NCBI GenBank assembly: GCA_032719365.1
Contig: CM064874.1
Location: forward strand, 38,984,716-39,048,715
DNA length: 64,000 nt
From: Prinsepia uniflora
Taxonomy: Eukaryota > Streptophyta > Magnoliopsida > Rosales > Rosaceae
Reading direction: 5' to 3'
Positions 1-10,829 of this stretch are shown in pieces. The stretch's first letter is position 1; each line of letters begins with the position of its first letter. Both the position numbers and the translations under genes were made by a program. The notes beneath the pieces are model-generated. The model was given only the letters and a program-made list of their open reading frames with translations, ran no database searches and had not been told where the DNA came from.

Positions 1-749
1 AATTATTTAATGATTTTACGGAGTTACGAGAAATGAGAAATGTGATTTAGGGCATGAGACCCTGTGATAAATGGTTTTGGCATGGTTTTAATGATGATTT
101 TGAAAGAAAGATTTGGATTGTGTATTGATGTTTGATGCCCCCAGATGTGTAATTCCTGGGTAGACTTCGGATGTGTAATTCCCGAAGTGACTCCAGATAT
201 GTAATTCCTGGAGGGACTCCGGATGTGTAATTTCTGGAGGGACCAGTTGTGTAATTCCCAGTGAGGCTGGATGTGTAATTCCCAGCAGGGCTAGATGTGT
301 AATTCCTAGCATGGATGACGACTCTGGATGTGTAATTCCCATAGGATCCTCGGATGTATAATTCCCGAGTTATATGTTTTATTGTATGATAAAATGGTTT
401 TATGAAAGGTTTTCATGAGATTTAGGCTTGAGAGCCGGGATTTGATGTTTTTCATATGTTGATTCTATGCATGCATGGTTTGATAAACTGGAGGGTAAAT
501 GATGTGTTTTGATAAATGTGTTTTAAATGATATTATTTTTGTCCACTCACACCTTTCCTGTTTTGATGACCCTCTTGGTCGTGGCACGACGTTCGGGGCT
601 GATTGAGGGGCGGGAGCATGAACGGAAATCAGTGCAGTTATCCCTTGTCTAACAGGTGCTGAAGGGTAGTTTCGGAACTTCAATTGACTTTTCATACGGG
701 AGCAGGACCGGGCACGGTTATCAAAGTTCAGTTAGGACGGGTCCTGTCA
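1..749 (+). mobile_element. 3' part of a large LTR, cut by the window edge
   Basis: The segment ends in GACGGGTCCTGTCA at 749, the same 3' end seen in the complete LTR copies of this window. Before it come the usual landmarks of the family: an ATGCATGC palindrome near 468, the GTCCACTCAC box at 541-550 and the conserved 3' tail. The beginning lies outside the window, so the target-site duplication cannot be tested. Open frames here are repeat-derived and not considered genes. Confidence 0.8.
140..369 (+). repeat. Array of mini-hairpins with loop ATGTGTAATTC
   Basis: About nine units repeat the core ATGTGTAATTC. In most units the bases on either side pair, and the pairs differ between units: CCCAG/CTGGG, ACTTCGG/CCGAAGT, CTCCAG/CTGGAG, GCTGG/CCAGC, GCTAG/CTAGC and CTCGG/CCGAG. 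One unit (around 240-260) pairs poorly and one has a mismatch. The same array occurs at 18596-18801. Confidence 0.9.
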
Positions 750-995
750 GTTTTACTCAAAATACACCATATTCTCAGACGAAAGTTCCACTTTATACCC
801 CATTCTCATTATTGGTGTTAAGTACACCCTATTCTTACCAAGTTGTTGCAGATCGGCTATTTTTGTTAATATAGTCATTTGTGAGTCCAACATTTGACGT
901 GGCGCTTACCTAGTGCTGACATGGACAAAGTCAGCTAAGGGCATAATTAGAACATTGATCAACCCCTAAATCCCCAAATTCGTTTTCACCTGATT
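750..995. other. Upstream flank of the GRF gene, separated from it by an LTR insertion
   Basis: This stretch is neither LTR nor coding. It ends in TGATT at 991-995, which is repeated at 8122-8126 on the far side of the LTR insertion 996-8121. Without the insertion it would run straight into the 5' flank of the GRF zinc-finger gene. It probably belongs to the old MULE (terminal or promoter region), but I could not identify a terminal inverted repeat. Confidence 0.5.
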
Positions 996-1559
996 TGACA
1001 CAACCCACCCCCAATCCTCTGGGATTAAGGGCTAAGTCATGCTCCCGTCTAACCCACGTGCGACACGAAGGCTAAACTCTCATTTAACCCCTGTTGAACA
1101 CGCAAGTCAGACAAGGGATCTCAGGTCAACGTCCCAAAAACCAACTTGAGTTAATCAGAGTTCGCAACCATACTGTGGATCGCGTGTGTGATGTCTCCGT
1201 CTCTCTCACAACAGCCCGTACCGCGCCAACAATCTGTAGGGTATCGAAAAATATAAAAGACTGTGAGTGGAAAAAAAATAAAGATTAAGTTTACAAAAAT
1301 TTTTATAAGAAAGACATTAATACCATCCATTTAAAAACGAATGCATGCATATGAACTCATTTCATAGAACCACTTTATTTCCACAATATTAAAACCGTTT
1401 CAAAAACCAAAAACCGTTTCTTTTATCAAATCCCGTTTCTGAAATCCCGGGCCTCAACCCATAACATATGGAAATCATTTGAAAACCATCAAGTTATCAC
1501 AGAAATCTAAACATATTTGAAAAACACTTGTGTAACTCATTTTAATCAATCGAACCTGC

Positions 1560-1805
1560 TAGATCTATCCGAGTCTTTAAACTCAAAAGCAATCCGAGTC
1601 TTTAAACTCAATCCAGGCCTTAATATAATCTGAGTCTTTAAACTCCCGAGTCTTTAAACTCAATAGGCCTATGGGGGAAATAACAATATCCGAGTCTTTA
1701 AACTCCCGAGTCTTTAAACTCAATCCGGGTCTTTAACCCAATCCGGGTCTTTAAACCCAATCCGGGCCCGTCCCCGTCACATATCATATCCGGGTCTTTA
1801 AACCC
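1560..1805 (-). repeat. Array of GAGTTTAAAGACTC / GGGTTTAAAGACCC units
   Basis: Several copies of AGTCTTTAAACTC and GGGTCTTTAAACCC occur in short succession. The stem GAGT/ACTC alternates with GGGT/ACCC around the core TTAAAG, so pairing is kept. Arrays of the same type lie at 47527-47707, 52097-52276, 57627-57802 and, in the other orientation, 60808-61041. Confidence 0.85.
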
Positions 1806-3719
1806 AATAACCAGATCCAGCAAATCCAATCCAAAAGCATTTTAAAACCATTTCCAAATCTGAATCCGAAATCACCATTCCGAAGCCAAGTCTGCATCCG
1901 GAATCCTCATTCCGAATCCAAATCCAGAAATCCACTATTCGAGTTCCAAAACCGATTCCCGAATCATATTTCCGAAATCCGATTCCAAAATCGAAATCTC
2001 GTTTGCCGAAATCATTTTTCAAAATCCATTTATAAATCCTTGAAATCAAATCACAATTCAAATCCAAAATCATAGTATCAAAACCATTATCAAATCACAG
2101 CATAAAACCATAATCTCGTAAATGTGTAATCACGTAAATATTTTGAAATACGTGCAAAACTGTAAATCATAGAGATTATAATCATAAACATAGATAGGCG
2201 GCACGCCGAAATCGGACTTCGAACCGGAAAGTTATAGGTCACGGAAGTTCGATTTCACTATACACGCATTACGAGGCGATGATTAGGTGGCAAAATCTGA
2301 TTGGTTGACTTTTAAAATAGGATCTATGGATGTGTTACAAGTGTCACTCAACCCATTGGTCCTTAACCCCAAAAAATAGATCTAATTCTTGATTGGTGGG
2401 TTTTGGGATTAAAATAATAATATTATTATTATTTTATAATTTCCACTTCTCTCATCCCTTAATCCCAGCCATTCATCTTATCTTCCCCTCCTTTATCCAC
2501 CGTCCATTTCTTCCTTTTTCATCAAACTTCATCATTCTCTGTTTTCTCATAACCCGATCACCCTTCTCTATTTTGCTCTCTAAAAAAAACACCACACCAC
2601 ATCACACTATCACCATATCTACATCCTCATGGTTTTGTGAGAGTTAGGGAGAGACTGAGATGATGAGGGCAGGACAGTGACGGGCCACAACAGCGGTCCA
2701 TGGCGGGGAGAACCCGAAACCGTGAGGTAAGCATTTTGAAATTTGGAAACTGAGTTTTAAAGGTCTTGGTCGATTCTATTGATTGAAAATGGTTTCTGGT
2801 GAACTTTTGGGAAGGTTTGGATCGATTTCGAAGGCTGGGACGACCGGAGGCCACGACGGCGTTTGGTTACAGGTGGCCGGTTCGGATTTCAACCACGAAG
2901 GTAGTCTTTCAACCTGTTTTTCATGATTTTAGGAGCTGGATAGTTCGGGTTTATGATTAGGAACATGTAGGAATCAAAATGGACAAGATTGGATTGAAAA
3001 TGAGCGAGTTTGGGCCTTGGACCGGTCCAGCCCGATTCAAAACCAGAGGACCGGTTCACGCGAGGTAGGGGATGACACTGTTCATCGTGCGTGGGCTTCA
3101 CACAAATCCCCTTTGGACGGCGCGTGAGGGAGCGTGATGGGTCCTATAGGGAAGTGTTCAACATGTGAAACACTCTATTTGATGTAACGAACATTTTGGG
3201 ACTAGTTTCGTGTTGATCGGACACCGTCTTGATAATGTTCGGGACATCAGAAGGTTTAGGTTCGAGATTTAAAATAGTTAAAAATTCAGGAAAATTACGG
3301 GACTTCAATGAGAGGTTAATAAGGTGGTTAGTAACCCTCTAGATTGATTTGGACAGGTTTGGGAGTCCCGATGACGACGATTAGCTCGGTGCGGCTTACA
3401 GCACGCAAACCGAGGTGACAGCTTAGGATGGTCTGTGAGTGGACCTTGCTTTCTAAACTGTGATGCATGCATAAATGTTTTATATGGTTTATGAATATGA
3501 TTCTATGATATTGAATTGGATGATTGTGGTTTATTTGGTTTCACGCATTTCGAGGCAATTTACGTGCTTGCACGTAAATCGAGGTTTTCAATTTTACACT
3601 GATTTTTCGTACTTATAGTTTTGGAAATGATTTCATGAAATTGTTTTGAATTTTAAAAGGTAAACTCAGATTCGAGACCCCTTTGTTTTGGAAACCCTCA
3701 GTCTCAAAGTCCCTTTTAG

Positions 3720-4105
3720 TTACGTTCTCGGGCTAGAGGCACAATTGGTTCTTGAATCGATTTCAGATTTGGAAATATGGACTAGGCATGAAACCCATTG
3801 GATTTATGAACTCTCGGACTTGATGTCCATTTGATTTAACAAGGCATTGGGCCGGAGGCCCAGTTGGTTTACTTCTCGGGCTCGAGGCCCAATTGGTTTG
3901 CGCATCGGGCTCGAGGCCCAGTTGACTTACGTATCGGGCACGAAGCCCATTTAGTTATGAAATCGGGCACAAGGCCCATTTGGTTTATGATATCGGGCAC
4001 GAAGCCCATTTAGTTACTATATCCGACACGAGGCCCAGTTGGTTTACGATTCGAGCCTGAGGCCTAGTTTGTATGCGGATTCGGGCTTCGGGCCCAGTTA
4101 CGTTT
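3720..4105 (+). repeat. Array of GGGC-loop-GCCC mini-hairpins
   Basis: Units of roughly 35-45 bp each contain a short inverted repeat: GGGC-TCGAG-GCCC, GGGC-ACGAA-GCCC, GGGC-CGGAG-GCCC. A unit just upstream (about 3814-3832) reads GGAC-TTGAT-GTCC, a compensatory version. Comparable arrays lie at about 6195-6420 and 10830-11280, and within 36325-36780. Confidence 0.85.
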
Positions 4106-4147
4106 TAAGATTGTGATTTCGGGTTGGGGACCCATAAATGGATTTAT

Positions 4148-4283
4148 GGTTCATGACGGTTTATGGGGACCGGCATGAACCCTTGAAAGGTTTTATGATT
4201 CGTGACGGTTTATGGGGACCAGTATGAACCCTTGAAAGGTTTTATGATTCGTGACGGCTTAAGGGGGCCAGCACGAACCCTTG
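4148..4283 (+). repeat. Tandem CATGACGG units (three copies)
   Basis: Three copies of a unit of about 57 bp contain 'GACGGTTTATGGGGACCGG' flanked by GGTTCATG and CATGAACC, or in the last copy by TTCGTG and CACGAA. The longer array of the same unit is at 36788-37060. Confidence 0.8.
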
Positions 4284-5031
4284 AAAGGTTTTAAGAATGA
4301 TTTCAAAAGGTTTTTCATATACCATCCTTTATATATATGAATTGTCTCCTCTGGAGAGGGTCGTTGGCCTGGGTGGACCCCGGAGTAGTCATAGAGCACT
4401 GATTGAGTGGAGTCGCCCCCGTTGGGTTCCTTACTCACAGAAAGGCTATGGATTATAACCTCAGGGAGGGTCACTGATCTACGGACATTGACCAGGGTGG
4501 ACCTTGAGAAACTTGGGTTTGAGACCCCGGGTAGCTCTAGATACCATGACAGGATTGGATATATGAAATATATGGATAAACATGATTTCAGTTGGTTTGC
4601 GAAATTGCGTTTTATGATGATAAATGGATTTGGGCTGAGATCCCACATATGTTTACTATATTATGGTTTTCTGTAAATGGTTTTGAGCAGGAGCCCGTAT
4701 GGATGAGGTTGTTTAAACATATGTGGTTTGATAAATGGTTTTCCTATGCATGCATGCTTTTTAGTGAAGGGCATAAAGGTCTTTTATAAATGTGTTTGAA
4801 TGAACTATTACTTTTCGTCCACTCACAGTCTTTCTGTTTTCAATGCCCCTCAGGTTGAATACGGTGCAGACTATAGCAGAGGCCGAGACATCACATACCT
4901 CCTCCGGATCCTGGCGTACTTTGGAAGCCTGCGGGCTAAAGGTTTTAATTTTCCCTGGTTTGACACTCCATGTCAGACGGGATCAGGAGTGTCCCTCGTT
5001 AATCCCGGGGGGATTGGGACAGGTCCTGACA

Positions 5032-7294
5032 TGATGGATATTTTTCCTTCCACCATCACGGTCGATCATTTTCTTCCTCCCTAAACCAAACCCATGCAAA
5101 CCCATGTCCATAGTCCCTTCAATATTCATTTTCCGGGCTTGGGATATGAATGAAAGTGAGTGAGGGAGGTGAGACGAGGAGAATGGTGGCCACGGCTTGC
5201 GCCGTCGTGGACGGTGGCCAAAGAATCCATGGAAGATGAGTTTTGTATTCAAATTTGGAAATCTAGTTTTGAGTTGTTGTTGAATGGTTTGGTTAATGGA
5301 GAAGTGTTTTGGAGGTTTCCAGGAGACTAGTGAACTAGGAATAGAGGCCATTGGTGGTCGGAAACTTGGGGAACCGACAGGGAGGTTGAATGGTTCAAGA
5401 TTTGAATTCGAAAGGTATGGTTTTTAGTTTTGGTTTTCAAGTTTTGAACTCACAAATAGATTAGGAATGTTTAGAGGATGGATTAGGAGAAATTTGGGAT
5501 GAAAACAGATTGAGGAAGGGGTCGAAATTGGTGCGAACCGGCCACGCCGGTACAGTTGGATCGGCTGGACCGAATCGAATCAACCGGACCGATCTGCTGA
5601 AGCTTAGTGATTATGAACAGTGCCCGCGCGCGTGGGTTTCACGTGAAGGGGCTTTAAAGCGTGCGTGGGAACGTGTGAAGGGCCTTTTGGGTAGGCTTTC
5701 AACACGTGAAATCATCTATTCGATAAAACGAACATTTTGGGACTGGTTTCGTGTCGATCGGACATCGTTACGATATGTTTCGGGGCGTCCGAAGGTTTAG
5801 GATCGAGTTTAAAAATAGTTAAAAATTTGAGAAAATTACGAGGCTTTAATACGAGGTTAATGAAGAGGTTAGTAACTCTCTAGTGTGATTTGGACAGGTT
5901 TGCAAGTCCCGGTGATAGTGATGGGGTTCGGGAGGGCTTATGGCACGCGTATCGAGGCGGCAGCGTAGGACGGTCTGTGAGTGGACTTCGTTTTCTAAAC
6001 TGTGATGCATGCATAAGTATTGTATATTTTTTACGTACGTGATTTCTATGATGATGAATATGGCACTGGTGGTTTACGTGAATGCACGTATTTCGAGGTA
6101 ATTCAGTACTTACCCGTATTTTGAGGTTTACGAGTTTATGCTATTGCTATGTGATTGTGAGTTTGATGATGGTTCTATGGCATGGTTTTAGTTTTGGAAA
6201 GATGAACTCGGGCATAAGACCCATTTGAATTATGTGATCGGTCCAGGGGCCCAGTTGGTTTACAAAATCGGGCTGAGACCCTTTTGAGTCTTGTGATCGG
6301 GCCGGGGGCCCAGTAGTTTACAAAGTCGGGCATGAGGCCCAATTGATTTTTATAAATGTGATTTCGGGTCTGGGACCCTATGTTTCATAAACGTGATTTT
6401 GGGTCGAGGACCCTAAATGGATTTGTGATGTTTTATGGAGATTTTGGGCAGGACCCATTAAGATGTTTTGAAATGACTTTGTAAAGCTATTTTCCATATA
6501 CCATCTTGATACGAGGATATGTGATGGTCTCCTCTAGGTGTCTGGGACGCTAGTGAAGTCACGGTGCATTGCCTGCGAAGGTTCATTATACGAAGCTACC
6601 GGACCTTGTTGTGACTCAGGAGCAGGAATGCTATGATTAGACGTCAGGGATGTCAGACATCTGGGAAGTCAAAGATATTGACCCGCAGAGACCCTGGGTA
6701 GCACGCGTTGCTTATTACCGTGAGATATGATGTTTGGGACATCGAGGGTCTGGGAAGCTAGGAATCTGAGATGCCGGAGATGGTTATGTGGTAAATATGG
6801 ATTGTTGGAATCATGAAATGGTATTTCTGTTTTTGTGGATTTATGGTTGTGAATTTGGGCAGTGGCCCACTTGGTTTTGAAATTATAGATTTTAGTATTC
6901 TACAGTTTTGGGCTGAGCTCCCACATTTGGTTTTGAGTTACGATTTTTGGGCTACGACCCTAATGGTTTATTGAGTATATATTTTGATTACTGATTTTAT
7001 GATGCATGCATACTTTTTAGTGAAGGGTATAAATGTCTCTTTATGAAATGCGTTTTTATGAATTTATTGATTTTCGTCCACTCACAGTTCTGAATGGTTT
7101 TAATGCCTTTTAGGTTGATCGCAGATGTGGGCTATAGTAGGGACCGAGACATCGCACTCCTCCACCGTTCCTGGCGTGCTTTGGGAGCCCCGTATGGGCT
7201 GAGGTATGTATTATCCCTTGTCTGACACTTCGTGTCAGACGAAAGCATGACACATCCCACGTTAATCCCTGGGGGATTGGGATGGGTCGTGTCA
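5032..7294 (+). mobile_element. Second 5'-truncated LTR, plus strand
   Basis: This copy begins directly after the end of the previous LTR and ends in GGATGGGTCGTGTCA at 7294. It has the GTGAGTGGAC (5977-5986) and GTCCACTCAC (7076-7085) boxes and a terminal hairpin at 7220-7240 (GTCTGACAC, loop TTC, GTGTCAGAC). Its 5' end, including TGTAACGACCC, is absent. Confidence 0.7.
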
Positions 7295-8121
7295 TCCCCT
7301 GTTTTTGTTTCCTCATGGGTTAGGGCCACTGTCCACGACCACTCATGACAGTGGCACCACCATTCTACTTACCATCCAAACTCTCTGTTTCGTTCAAAGG
7401 TCATGGTTCAGGGTTGAAGGGAAAAAGGGTTCACGATCACACACTCACTAGCCCTCTTTTTTTCTCTCTATTTTCAAACCCTTGCAAACATAATTCCTCC
7501 CTTGTTTTAAAAAGAAGTAAGACGGTGAGGAGGTTCCACAGCCATCCAGAGAGGGCCAGGTGTCCCAATCTCTATGGACACCAATCCCAAGGTAAGCCAC
7601 ATGTCTAATTATTTCTAGGCACAAATCCCAATGTAAACAATGATCAAAATTCCCTTGCCTTCCAAAATTACCATTTTGCCCTTCACACGTTTAGACCAAT
7701 AACTGAACCGTCTGAAGTCTAATGACAACGTGCCACCTGCCATTGTACTCAGGGGATCGAGAGCTACCTAACAGTCCTCAAACTACATGGAAAATCGATG
7801 TCGTATGAAAAGTCAACCGTTTTCCCCTTTTCAACCAAATTACCAAAATACCCCTCAACTTCCGAACATCCTAACTTCTTCCTCAAATGTCGGAATCGGA
7901 CGTGCCACCTATCTATGAACTTGTGACGTCCCGAACTACGTAACAAACATCGGTCAAAATCCATTTGATCGCCCGAAATAAAGTCAACCATTTCGCCCAT
8001 TCTAGGGGCAAAACCGTCATTTTGCACTGTCCGTCCGAAATTACCTAACTAATCACCGATTAATCACACTATCCGTCCTTAGCCACTAATCAAATCTCAA
8101 TTTCCAGGACGGGTCGTTACA

Positions 8122-8441
8122 TGATTATCCCTAAATTCTTCAATGAATCCCTAAATCCCCAATCACTTTCTCATATCTCATCGTCTTCATCTTCATCGTC
8201 TTTGTCTTCATGCCTAAATTCCTTCTTCGTCTTCATCTTCATTTTTGTTCTTCATTCTCATACTTCTTCGTCTCATTTTCTTCATTATTGTTTTTCGTCG
8301 CCTCGTCAGTCGCACCTTAGTTTGCCAGTCTCGTATTCTTCATCTTCATCTTCGTTCTTAGCCTTCGTTCTTCAATCTTTATCTTGAACCCAGAATCATC
8401 AAAAACACAGCTGCAGTAAAAACCTAGCAGCATCAAAAGGG
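8122..8441 (+). other. Probable 5' UTR/leader of the GRF gene, CTT-rich
   Basis: The stretch is rich in TCTTCATCTTC repeats, which produce Ser-rich frames without meaning. It leads into the ATG at 8442. The LTR insertion 996-8121 sits immediately upstream, so any promoter at 750-995 is now about 7 kb away. Confidence 0.5.
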
Positions 8442-9001
8442 ATGAACAACGTTGCAGCTAATACGAAGAGAGTTGAAGCCAAGATGTGTTTCTCTGGAAA
8501 ACCCTGCAAGGGGAGGACATCTTGGACCGATAGACATTATGGGAGGCGATTCCAATTTTGTCCAGTAACTGGGGTAAGGATTGATTTAGTTTCAGGGTTG
8601 AGTTTAGTGTTTTTTTTGTTGGTTTTGGTGATTAATTTAGGCTTGTTACATTGATTTGGTTTGAGTGAGTGGGTGTTGAATTTAGGGTCTTCAGTTTGAA
8701 TGTTTAAATTAGGCTTATTACATTGGTTGCTGGATGTAATTTAGGCTTCTTACATTGAATATTGAATCTTGGTTGACTTCAGTTTATAAGATTTACGTTA
8801 TATTGATTGTAGGGAGGTAACTGTGGGTTATGGGCATGGTATGATCCTGATAATTGGCATAGATGAAAATCAATTATACCGGGGCTATTGAGAAAGATTG
8901 GGATATTGGAGGAGGAACTCAAGAAAGCCAAAGCTAGGACAAGGAAGCTATGGGTAGCTTTTTTTGTATCCTAGGTTGTGATGTATGTGATGAAGGCTTG
9001 A
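8442..9001 (+). pseudogene. GRF-type zinc-finger gene, two in-frame stops
   Basis: Exon 1 (8442-8573, 44 codons) and exon 2 (from 8813) join across a 239-bp GT-AG intron in phase 0. Exon 1 reads 'RTSWTDRHYGRRFQFCP' and exon 2 reads 'GGNCGLWAWYDPDNWHR', the plant GRF zinc-finger layout (Cys cluster, GRRF, CP, then C-x-x-W-x-W). A TGA follows at 8864-8866 after 61 residues. The same frame continues with 'KSIIPGLLRKIGILEEELK' and ends in a hydrophobic stretch, which is the coiled coil plus membrane tail normal for this family. A TAG at 8972-8974 interrupts that tail and the frame closes at 8999-9001. I infer two nonsense mutations in a once longer protein. The usual C-x-C-G start is C-F-S-G here, so one zinc ligand is replaced by Ser; Cys22 might compensate. 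It is convergent with the MULE transposase pseudogene and may be the second gene of that element. Confidence 0.75.
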
Positions 9002-9424
9002 GGCAGATGCAATTGTTTAATGCCCAACAAATCCAATTTTGTATTAGATTCTAGGTTGTTGGGTATTGTCGAAAGAATCAATTATTGTAACAAAGGCTAT
9101 GTTGTAAGGAATGAAATATGGAACTCTTTAAGTTATGTTTCATGTTACTTTTCTAAATTGAGTCTAAAAGTAATAAAGCTTACTCATCTATTAACTTGCA
9201 TCTAAATTGATTCTAAATTAACAAAGCTACAATGAATGCAAAAGCAAGATAGCTCGATTATCTCCAAAAGAATCATACGTACATAAACTTCACTGTCTGC
9301 ATTAGACCAACTTAATTGTACCTAAATTTAGAAGTAAGGCCAAACTGCACAAAGCATGGCCAAACTACACAAAAATGTGGCCAAACTACACAAAGACATT
9401 GTTATTAGACTATTAGACAATCAT

Positions 9425-9767
9425 CTATTTCTTCCTCTTTTGGGGGGATTTAAACCTTAATTTCTTTGGTAGAAAAGCTTGAGTTAAGGGAAATATTGGT
9501 GGTATAGGTTGTGAGTGACTGTGTCGGGTTTCCAGGAAACTTTCCAAGTCCATTTGGGGTGTAGGCAATTGGGACAAGGATTGTGCAAGGGCTGGAGCAG
9601 GGGCTGAAGCAGGGTCTAAAGCAGGGTCTGGAACAAGGTTTGATGTAGGGGCTAGAGTAGGTTTTGTGGTTCTTGACTACCTACTAGTTGAGGAAGCTTT
9701 TGTTTTCCACCTGTCTTTTGCCTTTTTTTTTCTTCCTCAGAGCCTCAGCCTTCTCTGTAATAGGCAC
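9425..9767 (-). pseudogene. C-terminal exon of the MULE transposase pseudogene
   Basis: On the minus strand a CAG acceptor at 9768-9770 is followed by a reading frame starting 'VPITEKAEALRKKKK'. The frame then becomes a Pro/Ala-rich, weakly repetitive tail and ends in a Lys-rich stretch with a TAG at 9425-9427. A homopolymer run makes the frame ambiguous near the Lys block, and a further stop follows soon after, so it is decayed. A basic, Pro-rich tail exon downstream of the zinc knuckle is common in MuDR-type transposases. The separation from the core (13405-14846) is an intron into which the LTR 9813-12964 inserted. Confidence 0.5.
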
Positions 9768-10829
9768 CTGCATGTCAAATGTTAAATGAGATCAAGATAG
9801 TTGCCACCCTGATGTCAGGACCGGTCCCAAATCCCCCGGGATTAACGTGGGACCCACCTGATCCCGTCTGACACGAAGTGTCAGACCAGGGAGAATTCCA
9901 TCTCTAGCCCTCGTCGGGGCTGTCAGAGTGCGTCAGGATTGTAGGAGGAGGGGAGTGATGTCTCGTCTCTGCTACAGCCCGCATCCGCTATCAACCTGAA
10001 GGGAATTAAAACATGAAAACTGTGAGTGGAAAAAATAATAATTTCATTAAAAACATTTTCATACATAAAGACATTTATGCCCTTCATTAAAATCATATGC
10101 ATGCATTCAAACCATTTATCGAACGTCCATAAAAATCTTTGTCAAACATTTACAAAACCTTTCAAGGGTTCATGCCCGGCCCCATAAACCGTCATGACCC
10201 ATAAATCCAATTGGGTCCTTGACCCGAAATCACAACTCAAAACCCGTAAATCCATACATGTGGGAACTCAGCCCAAATCAAAGTACATGGGTCTCAGCCT
10301 AAAACCATTCTCAGTGAAATACCAACACAACGAATACGGGGTCTCGCCCCAAATCACTTTTCGAATCATAATACATGGAACACGGGGTCTCCGCCCCCAA
10401 ATCACTTTCATAAAACCTCATAAGTACGCATATGTATAACCCATCTGCGGCTCTTCTGAGAAGATGCCAACTCGGGGCACACAGCCCCTAGGGAACATAT
10501 CCCCGAAATATTCACGATGTCAAATCTGTACTAGTGTGCACACTACTCGGGGTCTCACTCCGAGTCTTCTCCCAGGAATCTCTATCTGGGAGGCTCAATC
10601 TCTGGATCTAGTCTGAGCTCTCTCTCTAGATCTAGTCCACACATCTCTCTGGAATTTGGTCCGGGACCACATCATAATAAGTAACCACCACTCCTGGAAC
10701 GGGATCCCTATGGGGATACCCATTCTGGTCTGTGGATCGTGACTCTCCAGGTCGACGCTGGAGGAGACCATATAATCAATATGGATGGTTCATTCATTTC
10801 AAATACTTTCTTTCTTTCCCAAATACATT

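Larger units (their letters stand above)
2192..5031 (+). mobile_element. 5'-truncated LTR, plus strand
   Basis: The copy starts abruptly inside the conserved 'AGGCGGCACGCCGAA' block of the LTR and ends in GGGACAGGTCCTGACA at 5031. The GTGAGTGGAC box (3435-3444), GGGC/GCCC hairpin array (about 3720-4105), CATGACGG hairpin units (4148-4283) and GTCCACTCAC box (4817-4826) follow in the family order. The true TGTAAC 5' end is missing. Confidence 0.75.
996..8121 (-). mobile_element. Solo LTR (minus), split by internal plus-strand LTR pieces; TSD TGATT
   Basis: The left end is a degenerate TGACACAACCC at 996 and the right end is GACGGGTCGTTACA ending at 8121. The flanks are TGATT on both sides (991-995 and 8122-8126), so this was one insertion. 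Its own sequence is present only at about 996-2191 and 7295-8121. Between them lie two plus-oriented partial LTRs (2192-5031 and 5032-7294). Both junctions of the inner material are abrupt and carry no recognisable duplication, so deletion or unequal recombination has probably followed the nesting. Confidence 0.75.

Noticed and set aside
88..342. Minus-strand frame with repeated 'GITHP' words
   Set aside because: It is a translation of the ATGTGTAATTC hairpin array; the frame follows the repeat and has no family motif.
1560..1805. Possible CRISPR-like array of short palindromic repeats
   Set aside because: This is plant nuclear DNA inside an LTR; units are irregularly spaced, spacers are short and repeated, and no cas genes exist here.
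8121..8387. Ser-rich plus-strand frame
   Set aside because: It comes from CTTCAT simple sequence in the leader of the GRF gene and starts at the LTR junction.
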